NCBI RefSeq assembly: GCF_030272615.1
Contig: NC_081406.1
Coordinates: 263,838,624-263,902,623, forward strand
From: Cryptomeria japonica
Taxonomy: Eukaryota > Streptophyta > Pinopsida > Cupressales > Cupressaceae
Length of the DNA stretch: 64,000 bases
Direction: 5' to 3'
Shown here: positions 24,584 through 35,831 of the stretch, one piece after another
Numbering within the stretch: position 1 is the stretch's first letter
Layout: every line of letters starts with the position of its first letter
Position numbers and translations under genes: made by a program
Notes under the pieces: model-generated
What the model was told of the DNA's origin: nothing
Databases searched by the model: none
What the model saw: the letters and a program-made list of their open reading frames with translations, nothing else

Positions 24584-24961
24584 TGTTGGAGTTGATAAAA
24601 TACAACACCACAGGAGCCCAAATGATCTCTGCAAGCTGAAAAATCTGTTACAAGGAGAAGTAAGGAAGCAAATCACAGAAGAAAGAAATACACAGAAAAT
24701 ATGCTCAAAAAGAGAGAGCTCAATATTCACAAAATGTGTAATGTAAAAAACCTTCTTCTTCATACAATGAAAAGAATGAACTCAACCTTTAATAGGTCAA
24801 GAAACCCTAAAAGGGAAAACCTATATTTGCACATAATAATTAATAAAAGAATTAATTATTATGCACCTAAAGTTAGCTTAAGTGTAAAAGAGATAAAGAG
24901 AACTTAAATAATTAAACAAATATTGTTTAATTAATACATTAAATACCCGAATACTCTAACA
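24584..24961 (-). repeat. 3' LTR of nested element
   Basis: It is 378 bp long, with termini TGTTAGAG...CTCCAACA on the minus strand. It is nearly identical to the copy at 26550-26912. The best-looking open frame inside is LTR sequence, not a gene. Confidence 0.87.
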
Positions 24962-24972
24962 CCCCCCCTTAA
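24962..24972 (-). promoter_or_regulatory. Polypurine tract of nested element
   Basis: On the minus strand it reads TTAAGGGGGGG immediately before the LTR start, as required for plus-strand priming. Confidence 0.75.
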
Positions 24973-26534
24973 GCTAGACTTAGGGAGAAGCTAAAACCTA
25001 GAACAGCTACTGAAAGCAAGAAAGATGGGTCCTGACAACAAGGCCTGATTAGGTACCCAAATACAATGAAATCTCTATGAACTGGAGAAATAGAGAAAAC
25101 CACGTGGGAACAAAACTCTACTCCAAAAAGAGATGGAAAAAAACACCACTGAAGCATGAAGAATCTGCAAACTCTGTCAAAGAATAATTGCTGATTTGAA
25201 GAACCTCCACTGAAATAGAACATGACCAGGTAGAGAAGACTGTAATCTGTATGAGTGCCCTCAAATGACACTACTCGAATCAGAAGGCAAACAAGTCAAA
25301 CAACTAAAATCGAAGATACAAATGGCATGAAAACACCAAATCCTGAAGAGCTGATCAATCGAACCACGGAAGCATTAGAACCAACAGGACAAACCTCCCA
25401 TAATGCTGAAAATGGAAAGGGACATGTACACTGAAAAGAGCGGCCAACAAGAACTGCACGACGAATAGTGTCGAGGAAGGAACACTCACTTGACACACAT
25501 CATGAGGCAAATGTCATGGAAGGAACACTCACTGGACAAAGGTAGATGGAAAACAAGGCAAACATCAACCCCCTCATGGCACTTTATCAATAGTGCATCT
25601 ACAATAAGGCACAAGATGTGCAAGATTCTAAGTAAACAATGCGTGATGACACTTTATCTCAGTGTGTTTGCATAAATAAAATGCTAAAATGATAAGAAGA
25701 CTAGAAATAGAAAGGAGAAACAAAATAGAGACATCATACTCAGAGAAGATATCCCAGGACCTAAAACAACCAAGATATCCACCAGAGTGCTGAAAAGCAA
25801 AAAACTGAATAAAATATTTTTGAAGTAGAATCTAGAAAGAAAAATCATATGGCTGGAAAGTACACAAGACAAGCTTTCCAATGATATAAATTTTTCGAAA
25901 AACAAAGTTCGGATGCTCATTTTATGGCTCCCGGAGTGCAAAAAATAGACCTCACTTTGACTGGAAAAAAACACAGTCAAACAACAAAATTGGAAAAAAA
26001 ATCAACATGAAGAGGTCTGGCTTGGAACCATCTTTTCGATGCCTATTTTTTTTCAAAAAAATGACTCCGTATGCCCAAGATATGGCCAAAAAACCAAACC
26101 CCCCCTGAAAGAGGCAAAAAAGGTAGTCTGGTGGCTGGGCGGTGCTTTGGTGGAGGGTTGCTGTTTCCGGTGGCCGGGGTGGCTGAGCGACGGAGTGGGC
26201 CATGGCAATGGAGCTGGCCGACAATGCAGATGGCGGTGGGGAGGCCGGCGGCAGCATTGGGCTGCAAGAAGGCCGGCGGCGCGGGGAGTGGAGGGCGCAG
26301 CAGGGAGCCACCGACGCTGCGGCGAGGAGGCGGCCGCAAGGAGGCGGAGCCGGCGGGGGGACTGGTGGTTGCAAGGAGGCCGGTAGGGGGTCAGGAGAAA
26401 ATTGTCGGTGGGGGCCTGAAGCCGAGGAAGGAGCGGGGCCCGAGGTCCGGACGTGTGACAACGACCTGTAGGGCCTGCGTGTTGGCAGGGGGCCCCACGG
26501 TACCCTGCGTACCATGGGAATCCCCCCTCAAAAA
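24973..26534 (-). other. Interior of nested element, including a GC-rich block
   Basis: No gag or pol domain is readable. About 26105-26520 is strikingly GC-rich against the AT-rich surroundings. It is open in several frames on both strands, with Pro/Ala/Arg-rich translations on the minus strand. It may be captured host sequence or simple GC-rich filler. The remainder (24973-26100) is ordinary AT-rich non-coding sequence. Confidence 0.55.
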
Positions 26535-26912
26535 ATAAAAAATAAAAAAAATACAACACCACAGGAGCCCAAATGATCTCAGCAAGCTTAAGAACCTATT
26601 ACAAGGAGAAGCAAGGAAGCAAATCACAGAAGAAAGAAATACACATAAAATATGCTCAAAAAGAGAGAGCTCAATATTCACAAAATGTGTAATGTAAAAA
26701 ACCTTCTTCTTCATACAATGAAAAGAATGAACTCAACCTTTAATAGGTCAAGAAACCCTAAAAAGGAAAACCTAGGTTTGCACATAATAATTAATAAAAG
26801 AATTAATTATTATGCACCTAAAGTTAGCTTAAGTGTAAAAGAGATAAAGGGAACTTAAATAATTAAACAAATATTGTTTAATTAATCAAGTAAATACCCG
26901 AATACTCTAACA
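26535..26912 (-). repeat. 5' LTR of nested element
   Basis: It matches the copy at 24584-24961 except for its last 15 bases, which are an A/T run instead of the expected terminus. It is adjacent to the AGTCA duplication at 26913-26917. Confidence 0.82.
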
Positions 26913-27392
26913 AGTCATTCCCCGTTGGTTGCTCAGAGAACCGGTGAGTTTTGTCATTTCAGTTTTAATGACCTTCCTTAGAGCTGGCACCTCTCCAATG
27001 TTACAGAAACCGGTGACGACATGAACTGCTTCCGGTGTAATATCATGCGACCTCTCGAGATACATTTTGTCACCATGTACTCTGCTCAAGATGATGCGGA
27101 TGTGATCTTCAGTGAACTCTTCAAGAAAATAAACTGCATTGTGTAGTTTCTTCCTCTCTAGGATGTTATATTCCGGTTTGATTTTCTTGTCATCCCCACA
27201 TAATAGACCTAGCTGAGAATGGAGCACTAGGGATCCTAGGTCTTCCAATTTGCAATCAATATATCCGGAAATATCTTCCTCAACTATAATTCCAGCGAGT
27301 ATCTGGGATAGGGCATTGTATTTCATCTTCTTTTGAATAAAATCCATTGAGTCTACAAGTGCATTAGGATTGGAGTGCGATGCACAAGCCAT
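26913..27392 (-). pseudogene. ORF-B, N-terminal part
   Basis: It begins at ATG 27392 (MACASHSNPNALVDSMDF). An upstream TTG could extend it but is unlikely in a plant. About 160 codons are open without a stop until the nested element. They encode a mixed alpha/beta sequence with FLEEFTEDHIRIILSRVHGD, PEAVHVVTGFCNIGEVP and KLTGSLSNQRGM. The frame resumes at 24578 on the far side of the insertion. Whole-protein length before the insertion would be about 1,090 residues. No known gag, pol, transposase or plant-mobile-domain motif is seen, and the function is unknown. Confidence 0.65.
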
Positions 27393-27917
27393 GATCAAAT
27401 GATAGACAATTTTTTTTTGAGAAATACCTTCACACTTCAAAATTTAGGGTTTTGCAATGTCGCTCACAACACACCACTTCAGTTGTTGGATTACCGCTTA
27501 GTGTTCTTCACTTGATTGATTGAAAATGATCTCTGGATTCTTCTGCAAGATTTTGAATTTACTTTGAATCGCTAGATGAATCGCTCTTGTCGCTCTGCAC
27601 TTGAAAATTCTTTGCTCGAAAATAGATAAGTGAAAATGGCATCAAAAATCCCTTTTAAATGATCTTTCACCTACCATAATAAATGCTCCATAGCTAGGGC
27701 ACAAAACCTAATTTTTCCTTTTACCACTTCAAAATCTTCTGCCGATTGACAGGTAACATATACCAGTTAAGGTCTTTACCGATATAGACCGGGGGTTCAA
27801 ATATTTCACCGATATACTCCCCCTAAGCTTTTCTGAAGCTCAGTTTGTCGGTTCAGAGACTTCCACACTAGGTGCAGAAACCGGTTCATCTTGTGACACT
27901 TCTTCAAGTTTATTTTT
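27393..27917 (-). other. Spacer between ORF-A and ORF-B
   Basis: About 0.5 kb without a long open frame. ORF-A and ORF-B therefore need separate translation, for example from a subgenomic or spliced RNA. No splice or promoter signal was identified with confidence. Confidence 0.45.
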
Positions 27918-29120
27918 TCATGTTTTATTCATTCCCGCTTGAATGGTTTCAACATCAATCTTCCCTTCTGGAGTGATCGGTATATTATCCGATAGGTTCT
28001 TTCTCATTCTGCAGGTTCTGGTAGTGTGTCCTGGTTTGTTGCAATGATAGCATACCATTCCAGGTGTTCTCCATGGTCCATTGTTCATACTACCAGTCTT
28101 CCTTCTACATGTTGCAGCAGTGTGACCGCTACCATGATAGATCAAACAGGTTGCTCTCCAACCAGTTGTCGCTTGATAGCCACCACCACCTGACTGATGG
28201 TCATAGGCATTATACCAGTTTGGATTCCTGTTCACAGTGGGTTCCGGGATAACTCCTTGAGTCCTTGGAGGGTATCTCCTAGTGTTGTGCAAAATAGACC
28301 TGCATTCAAATGCTTTATGCCCAAACTTGTTGCATGCATAGTAGTTTCCATTGAATCTATTAGATCTAGGCTTATTGTTTAGAAAATAAGGAAAGTTATT
28401 GTAGGCCTTGCTTCTACACACATTAGCAGTATGTCCTTCTTTGAGACAATTAAAGCAAACAGGTTTAAACTTTTGCTTACCTTTATCCTTTGATGTTGGT
28501 TGCTTCTTTGATGCTACATCTTTTATTCCAGAGGTCTCACCTTACTCATAACCGGAGAAACCAAGTCTAGTGGTATTCTTTACCGGTTTTACTGATTCAA
28601 GTTTTTGCTCTAGCTTAGTAGTACTCTGATTGAATTTGGCAAGTATCTCCTTCATCTCAGTAAGTTCTTTGGAAATAGAAGCATTGGATTCCTTCAAGGT
28701 TGCATTCTCAAAAATAGCCATGTTTAGTTCACCTTGCATTTCTTCTTTTTCCACTTTACTCTCTTAGAGATGAGCGGTAAGGGCACTGATTTCTTGCTTT
28801 AGCTTGGAGATCTCATGATCTTTGTCTTTTACCAGATCTTCAGCTTTCCTTCGGTTCTCAAGCTCTTGATACATTCTGATAGTCAGTCCTTCCAGTTCCC
28901 TTCTCAGGTTGGCATTAGATTCATTCAGTTTTTCAACTTCTTCAACTAGGGCATCCATGTCTGCTTCATTAGAAGAACTATTTTCAGTAAGCTCCATTAG
29001 TTTCTTAGCATGCTCTCTTCTTTTGACCAAAGAGGCTTTGTACTTGACTTTGATTTCATCATAGGCTCTCTCAATCTGAGTGAGACAATGAGTAAGTTCC
29101 CTCACAGTGTATTCCCCCAT
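27918..29120 (-). pseudogene. ORF-A, gag-like coiled-coil and zinc-knuckle protein
   Basis: It starts at ATG 29120, 37 bases inside the primer site (MGEYTVRELTHCLTQIERAY). The first 200 or so residues are coiled coil (ELTENSSSNEADMDALVEEV; LEQKLESVKPVKN). Four CCHC knuckles follow: CFNCLKEGHTANVC (about 28455), one with its first Cys changed (YACNKFGHKAFEC), one with its second Cys changed (CLIYHGSGHTAATC), and CYHCNKPGHTTRTC (about 28045). Stops at about 28765 and 28543 break the frame, which does not shift. There is no typical Copia or Ty3 gag core, so RNA packaging by zinc knuckles plus coiled-coil assembly is inferred. Confidence 0.75.
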
Positions 29121-29156
29121 ATCTCCTTCCAAGTGGTTAGACTTATAGAAAGGTTG

Positions 29157-29168
29157 GCTCTGATACCA
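29157..29168 (-). promoter_or_regulatory. Primer binding site (initiator tRNA-Met)
   Basis: On the minus strand TGGTATCAGAGC is a perfect match to the usual plant initiator-Met primer site, two bases from the LTR end. Confidence 0.92.
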
Positions 29169-29170
29169 AT

Positions 29171-30278
29171 TGATGAATACTAAGAGGGTGGGGTGAATTA
29201 GTATACCAAAATTTACTGAACTCAAACTTCTAAACAGTTTAGCAGATAACAGGTATAACAGATTCACTAATAAACTGGTTAAGATAAATGCAAACCAAAT
29301 AGCAAATAAAGCATTCACCCACAAGAGCACAATCACCATAACACAAGATGTTTGATGTGGAAACCCAAATGGGAAAAACCACGGTGAGCAGAAAATCACA
29401 AGTAACTATCTGCGGAATAGAAACCAGACCGGTTAAGGTCATACAATGTTCTTCACCAAAACAGATCCTATTAGGAATCTAGATCTCTGTTAGGAGATAA
29501 GTCTTGTTAAAGACTACCTTGTGAGAGGATTTCAGATTCACAGTTGTGAACCACCTTGTTAGAGGATTTACAAAGGCTTTGCTAGGCCTACCCGGTTAAG
29601 GGTTTCAGACTTGTTGAAGATGTGAGTAATCAATAAGTGAGTGATCTAGATACTAGCACAATATGCTTGGTTAGATCCTTGATAGCTCACTATTAATGCA
29701 TTTCAGCATTATTTTAGTCTTCAATATCTCCACACTCTTACTCTTCACACAGACCTAATCTTCTCTTCTATGATCGCACATACAAACCCTCATCATTATC
29801 TAAAACCCTAGACATGATGTCCTTATAAAGGAGTTTGATTTCATGTCGGTCCAATAGGATTAAATTACAAGTTCCTAGGTTCAATGCATCTAGACACATT
29901 TGGTAACATGACACAAAATCACCGCCAAAGTGTCGGTGGATGATAACTCATCACAGAAATACCGGTTGGTAACTCATCACAGAGTAATACCAGTTCATAC
30001 AATTTACCGATTACCGATTGTAAAAAATGAAGGCTGGAAAAATGTTAACTAAGGCTTTGTTCCTTCGTACCGCTTGAGATTCTTGAACCGCTTGAGGTCT
30101 TCATACCGCTTGAGATCTTCAGTCAATTTGTGACCGGTAAACATCTTCTACAAAACACCGATAGTCTAAAGACTATAATACATAATACCGGTTGAGCATA
30201 GCTCATACATCAAGAAAGTGTACACAAAGCAAGTGTGTGTCCATCAATGACAATCACAACATCATCAAAATGCCAACA
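29171..30278 (-). repeat. 5' LTR of the 9.9-kb element
   Basis: About 1.1 kb with TG...CA ends. It contains the GTGG...CCCA/TGGG...CCACG imperfect inverted repeat (about 29355-29385) and spaced CC.GTTA.AGG motifs (about 29425-29610). Confidence 0.93.
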
Positions 30279-30283
30279 TTAAC

Positions 30284-31277
30284 AACTATATATCTAGAGT
30301 TTCCTTACCTAATTGCCAATGTAATGGAGAACATAACCCCAAGTAAGTGGGTACAAATGATTTTTAAACCTACATCAACACACTCAATATTGCTCAATGC
30401 ATACAAAATAATGCTTAAACACCTCTACACAACATCGGTCCCACAACTTTGCACAATTATGAATCTTTACTCGTGTGCGTTATGTGGTCCTATAATGCCT
30501 ACACATGCTTATGCCAAATCACACCACACATGTGTAACCCATGTATTGATAATATCCATATGTCACACTTCCATACACATGCAACATCATATGACAACTT
30601 CTATGCCACAAAATATAATATACAATTGGAACCATACACATTAAGGAAACAATTTTTGTGCTACATGATATAAAAATACAACCAACACCATATAGGTTTA
30701 ACACTTAGCATAATCATATCCATGTGCATCACACAACATACAAATTTGACATTTGTTGGCATCTACATGGAGCCTAGTTAATGACCTACGTATACAATTG
30801 TAAATTAGTACCTACTTTGTACATATTTTATAGATAGGAGAAGAATACATAGGTTCAGTTATAAAACCTATGTGTATTTCTTTTATTCTTTCTAATAAAA
30901 TTAGCATATTTTTTCATAAGGTTTATGCATCTTGACTATGTCTTTGGTATGCATATATTTTTACATTATACATTTTATGATCATGTTGTCTTACTCTAGG
31001 TAATTCATAAGTTTAACCATTAGTTCACTTGAGAATCATCGATAAATATAATGATATGAATAAAACACATATTTGGTACTCAAAACACAAATACTAACAC
31101 ATAAATTAACTAATTAAACTAATATTTAAGCATGTCACAATGATAGGGACTACCAACTCTACATGATACTTGTCATTCATAGTATTAGATTTATTTTTAT
31201 TGAAGTGATGTAAACAATGACATTAAACTTTATATCAATTTCAAAAAATAGATTAGTTTAGGCACTTGTCATTTTTT
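30284..31277. other. Non-coding, nothing recognised
   Basis: AT-rich spacer between the 9.9-kb element and the Copia element. Short open frames at 30192-30673 overlap the LTR edge and have no coding character. Confidence 0.5.
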
Positions 31278-31708
31278 TGTTGAAATGTGACGACTAATCA
31301 GCAAAGTACTGTACACTCAGCACGTATCCTCGCCGGGGTCTGGGGCCGGGCCGGGCCCCGGGCAAGGATTTGGGGGCAGCAGCCCCCGAAAAATTTTTTT
31401 TTTGCTATTTTTTGTTGATGAAAACCGACATTGTAATAAAACCCTAAAAAGGCTGACTTTGTTTGTTGCCCTAAAAACGCATGTTATAAGCGGCTGGGAT
31501 GCTTAAGGCATGGTAAGGTTGATGTACTGTTTTTGCTGGATAATAAGAAAGATTGGACGACTGTGTATGGTGGACGTAACCCATTCTGGGTGAACCACGT
31601 TAAATCTTTGTGTTATCTGTGTCTTGTTTTATTTCTTTATCTTTTGTATTTAAATCTGCATATAATTGTTAGTTCATATTTGCTTCGGATCTGCTTGAAA
31701 CCCTAACA
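31278..31708 (+). repeat. 5' LTR of copia-2
   Basis: TGTTGAAATGTG...CCCTAACA, 431 bp. It holds 173 bp absent from the 3' LTR, in two blocks: about 31333-31425, which includes a G/C-rich palindromic run, and about 31434-31513. Confidence 0.93.
31570..31615 (+). promoter_or_regulatory. Conserved Copia LTR box with short hairpin
   Basis: GTGGACGTAACCCA...TGGGTGAACCACG is followed by TTAAATCTTTGTGT. The ACCCA/TGGGT arms can pair. The same box occurs in the 3' LTR near 35947-35992. Boxes of this kind are common in Tork-like Copia LTRs around the transcript-start and R region. Confidence 0.6.
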
Positions 31709-31710
31709 AT

Positions 31711-31722
31711 TGGTATCAGAGC
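31711..31722 (+). promoter_or_regulatory. Primer binding site (initiator tRNA-Met)
   Basis: TGGTATCAGAGC is a perfect match to the plant initiator-Met site, two bases inside the 5' LTR. Confidence 0.93.
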
Positions 31723-31768
31723 GAGGTATTCTGTAAATTGGCAGGACTCTCATATTTGAGTGGGAGCA

Positions 31769-34700
31769 ATGGAGGATTCCAAATTCAAGGTCAAAAAGTT
31801 TAACGACCAGAATTATCAGTTATGGAAAATGCAGATGGAGGATTACCTGTATCAAAAGGATTTGTGGTGGCCATTGGAAGAAAAGGCAAAGAAACCGACC
31901 ACAATGTCAGATGAAGAGTGGGACATTTTAGATAGAAAGGCATTGGGATCCATTCGATTGTGCCTTGTGTCGTCTGTAGCATTCAATATAACAGAAGCAA
32001 AAACGGCCGTAGATTTGATGGCGACATTGGCTAAGCTGTATGAGAAACCCTCGGCTTCAAATAAGGTATTTCTTATGAAGCGTTTGTTTAATTTGAAAAT
32101 GAGTGAGGGAGGATCTGTAGCGGAGCACTTAAATGAATTTAATACAATTACCAGTCAATTGTCTTCGGTAAAAATTACCTTTGCAGAAGAGGTTAGGGCT
32201 CTCTTGATTTTATGTTCTTTGCCAGAAAGCTGGAATAGCTTGGTTATGGTTGTAAGTAACTTTGTCTCTGGTAAAAATACTTTGGTATTTGATGATATTG
32301 TTGGTGTTATCCTAAGTGAGGAAATGCGAAGGAAAAGCATAGGTGAGACTCCAACATCATCAGTTAGTGTTTTGAATGTGGAGAACAAAGGAAGATCAAA
32401 GGAAAGAGGAAAAGGCCCTTAGAATGAGAAGTCACGAGGGAAGTCAAAGAAAGGATGCTCTCAATCTAGAGGAAAGAAAGATTGCTGGTACTGTGGAAAG
32501 CCTAGTCATCTAAAGAAAGACTGTTGGTCTCGGAAAAATAAAGAAGGGGACAAAAATGAAAATGACAATAAGGAACCTAATATTACAAGTAATACTTTAC
32601 AAGATGCTTTAATCTTATGTCTGGATAATGTTAATGATTCCTGGGTAATAGATTCTGGAGCTTCATTTCATGCTACACCCCATAGAAAATATTTTCTAGA
32701 TTATGTTCAAGGTGATTTTGGATAGGTATATTTGGGTGATGATGAGCCCTATCAAATTGTTGGAAAAGGAAAGATAAAGATCAAGTTGCAGAATGGAAAT
32801 GACTGGTTTCTACAGGAGGTAAGACATGTTCCTAATTTAAGAAGAAATCTAATTTCTGTAGGGCAACTAGGTAGTGAAGGTTGCATAGTTACCCTCTCAG
32901 ATAGTATGTGGAAGGTCGCTAAAGGATCATTAGTAATAGCTAAAGGTGCGAAGGTAGGCACATTATATCTGTGTACAGGTAACACTTACTCTACCCTAGC
33001 TACTACAGATAAAGTTACTGCAGGGACAACAACAATAAATGTTGTAAGAACATATTCGATAATGTGGCACCATAGGCTTGGGCACATGAGTGAGAAAGGG
33101 ATGAAAACCCTTCACTCCAAAAATCTATTGCTAGGACTAAAGAAGATTGATTTAGAGTTCTGTGAAAACTGTGTTTATGGTAAACAGAAAAGAGTCAGAT
33201 TTCTCAAGGTTGGGAAAGAGAAGAAGAGTGAGAAGTTAGAGATTGTACATTTAGATGTATGGGGACCGGCTCAGGTATCATCTCTTGGTGGCTCTTGTTA
33301 TTATGTTATTTTTATTGATGACTCAACCAGAAAAACATGGGTATATTTCCTAAAACAAAAATCAAATGTTTTTGAAACTTTTAAGAAATGGAAAGCTTTG
33401 GTTGAGAACGAGATAGGAAAAAAGTTGAAGTGTCTCAGATCGGATAATGGAGGTGAGTATTGCAGCAAAGCATTTGAAGATTATTGTTCCTTAAATGGGA
33501 TTCGAAAGCAGAAGACAGTTCCAGGAACTCCACAGGAAAATGGTGTGTCAGAGAGAATGAATAGAACTATCATGGAACGCGTGAGGAGCACAAGATTGCA
33601 TGCTGGATTGCCCTTACATTTTTGGGTAGATGTTGTACATACTGCTATCTATTTGATAAATAGAGGATCTTCAACCCCTTTGGATGGTGGTATTCCAGAG
33701 GAAGCATGGACTGGTAAAAAGGTAAATTATTCTTTTCTAAAAACTTTTGGTTGCGAAGATTTTGTCCATGTTGATAAAGAAACATAACCAAGCTTGATGC
33801 TAAATCTCATAAATGTACCTTCATTGGATATGGGATAGATGAATATGGCTACCGGTTATGGGATTTTGAAAATAAGAAAATAATTAGAAGTAGAGATGTT
33901 ATATTCAATGAGAAGGTTATGTATAAAGAACAAATGCAGGAAAAGAAGCATGAACAGGCCAAACAAGAATATGTGGTGTTGGATGAGATTCCTGAAAATG
34001 AAATGCCACAGGTACCTGATGCTCAGCAACAAAAGATTGTCCCACAAACTCCTGCAAGTGTTAGACATTCTACGAGGACAAGTAGACCCCCTAAAAGATT
34101 TTCTCCTTCTTTGTATTCTATTTTATTAATGGATTCTGGTGAACCAGAAGAATATGAAGAAGCAATGCAGGTAGATGCCAAACAACAGTGCGAGCTAGGC
34201 ATGAAAGAGGAGATGGACTCCTTGATGAAAAATAAGACTTGGGACTTAGTCCCTTTACTTGCAGAAAAAAGAGCCTTGCCTAACAAATGGGTTTATCGGC
34301 TGAAGGAGGAGGAAGGAGGTCAGAAAAGATATAAGGCCAGACTTGTGGTAAAAGGTTTTGCACAGAAAAAGGGTATAGATTATGATGAAATATTTTCTCC
34401 AGTTGTAAAAATGACTTCAATTAGAACTGTACTTAATCTTGTGGTTGTAGATGATTTACATCTTGAACAATTAGATGTCAAAACAACTTTTCTCCATGGA
34501 GATTTGGAGGAGGAAATTTACATGTTGCAACCACAAAGATATGAAGTCAAAGGTAAGGAGAACTCGGTGTGCAGGTCGAAGAAAAGTCTGTATGGCCTGA
34601 AAGCACCCCGACAATGGTATTTAAAATTTGATAGTTTCATGGTTGAACACGGTTATCATAGATGTCATTCTGATCATTGTGTATATTTTAAGAGATTTGA

Positions 34701-35691
34701 TAATGGCAGTTATATTATCATGTTGCTTTATGTTGATGACATGCTTGTTGCTGGGTCTAACATGCAACATATAACTGATCTTAAACAAAAATGAGCCAGG
34801 TCATTTGCTATGAAGGATTTGGGTGCAACTAAGCAAATTCTCGGTATGAGGATTACATGGGATAGGAAAAATAGAACCTTGAATTTGTCCCAAAGTGAGT
34901 ATAAAGAGAAGGTGTTGAAAAGATTTAACATGCAGGATGCAAAAGTAGTTAGTACACCTTTGGCTAGTCATTTCAAATTGACTAAGGAGATGTGCCCAAA
35001 GGCACAGGAAGAGGTTAATAAAATGTCTAACATCCCGTATTCATCAGCTGTTGGCAGTTTGATGTATGCAATGGTATGCACAAGGCCAGATATTGCACAT
35101 GCAGTGGGAGTTGTGAGCAGGTTTATGAGTAATCTGGGTATGGAACATTGGAATGCTGTGAAATGGATCCTTCAGTATTTGAAAGGAACTACTACGAAGG
35201 CATTATGTTTCAAAGGATCTAATGCTGCTCTGAGTGGATTTGTTGACTCTGATCTGGCGGGTGATATTTATTCACGGAGGAGTACTACAGGGTATGTTTT
35301 TACTATAAGGGGAACTGCAGTTAGTTGGATTTCTAGGCTGCAAAAGGTTATTGCACTTTCAACCACTGAAGCTGAGTATGTTGCTGCTACAGAAGCCAAC
35401 AAGGAGATGATTTGGTTGCAATGTTTTCTGGAGGAATTGGGTCAGACACAAGAGGATAGCCCATTGTATACCGATAGCCAGAGTGCCATTCATCTTGCGA
35501 AGAACTCTACTTTTCATTCAAGGACAAAGCACATTCAGCTCAGGTACCACTTCATCCAGACTGTTTTGGAGGAGGGTCAGTTATGGCTTGAGAAGATTCA
35601 TACAAGTGAGAATCCTGCGGATATGTTCACAAAGGTAGTTCCACAGGAGAAGCTGATTTCTTCATCAGTTTCTATTGGTCTTCTTGATTGA
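31769..35691 (+). pseudogene. Copia gag-pol polyprotein, inactivated
   Basis: It starts at ATG 31769 (MEDSKFKVKKFNDQNYQLW), a Copia gag. Then: zinc knuckle CWYCGKPSHLKKDC (about 32485), protease with intact triad WVIDSGASFHAT (about 32643), GAG-pre-integrase (WHHRLGHMSEKGM) and integrase core (D in HLDVWGPA, SDNGGEYC, PQENGVSERMN). Reverse transcriptase follows (YKARLVVKGFAQ, LYGLKAPRQWY, LLYVDDMLVAG), then RNase H (DSDLAGD, ALSTTEAEYVA, DSQSAI, KHIQLRYHFI), ending at TGA 35689. Breaks are TAG 32420, TAG 32723, one frameshift at about 33786-33793 and TGA 34792. All catalytic residues I can check are present, so decay appears recent relative to the other elements. Confidence 0.92.
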
Positions 35692-35769
35692 TAATTGTGG
35701 AATTTATACCAGTCGAGTCCTAGTGTTTTATCTAGCAGATGCTGCATGTACAGTGGTGTCGTGTAGTAT

Positions 35770-35831
35770 CAGTCTCCAAGTGGGAGATTGTTTGGTGTGG
35801 AGCCTGATCAGTCTCCAAGTGGGAGATTGTT
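35770..35831 (+). repeat. Tandemly duplicated polypurine tract region
   Basis: The CAGTCTCCAAGTGGGAGATTG block occurs twice, at 35770 and 35809, with a 39-bp period. The second copy abuts the 3' LTR; the first is followed by TGTTTGGTG, an LTR-like start. Confidence 0.8.

Larger units (their letters stand above)
24584..26912 (-). mobile_element. Small non-autonomous LTR element nested in ORF-B
   Basis: LTRs lie at 24584-24961 and about 26535-26912 (363 bp aligned end to end without a length change). A 5-bp duplication, AGTCA, flanks the insert at 24579-24583 and 26913-26917. On the minus strand the LTR starts TGTTAGAGTATTCGGG, preceded at the 3' copy by a G-rich polypurine tract. The 1.6-kb interior has no retroelement domain. 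The inner edge of the 5' LTR (26535-26549) is replaced by an A/T run and no primer site is readable, so this copy is damaged there. Confidence 0.88.
20373..30278 (-). mobile_element. Complete non-autonomous LTR retrotransposon with two large ORFs
   Basis: Two LTRs (20373-21494 and 29171-30278) are flanked by a 5-bp duplication, TTAAC, at 20368-20372 and 30279-30283. On the minus strand the initiator-Met primer site (29157-29168) and the polypurine tract (21495-21507) sit at the correct LTR edges. The interior carries a coiled-coil/zinc-knuckle ORF and a long unrecognised ORF, but no protease, integrase, reverse transcriptase or RNase H. The layout resembles the TR-GAG class of non-autonomous elements plus an additional ORF. 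A second LTR element sits inside at 24584-26912. Confidence 0.92.

Noticed and set aside
26039..26538. Several overlapping open frames on both strands in the GC-rich island
   Set aside because: Stop codons are rare in GC-rich DNA by chance; no start context, motif or frame preference favours one.
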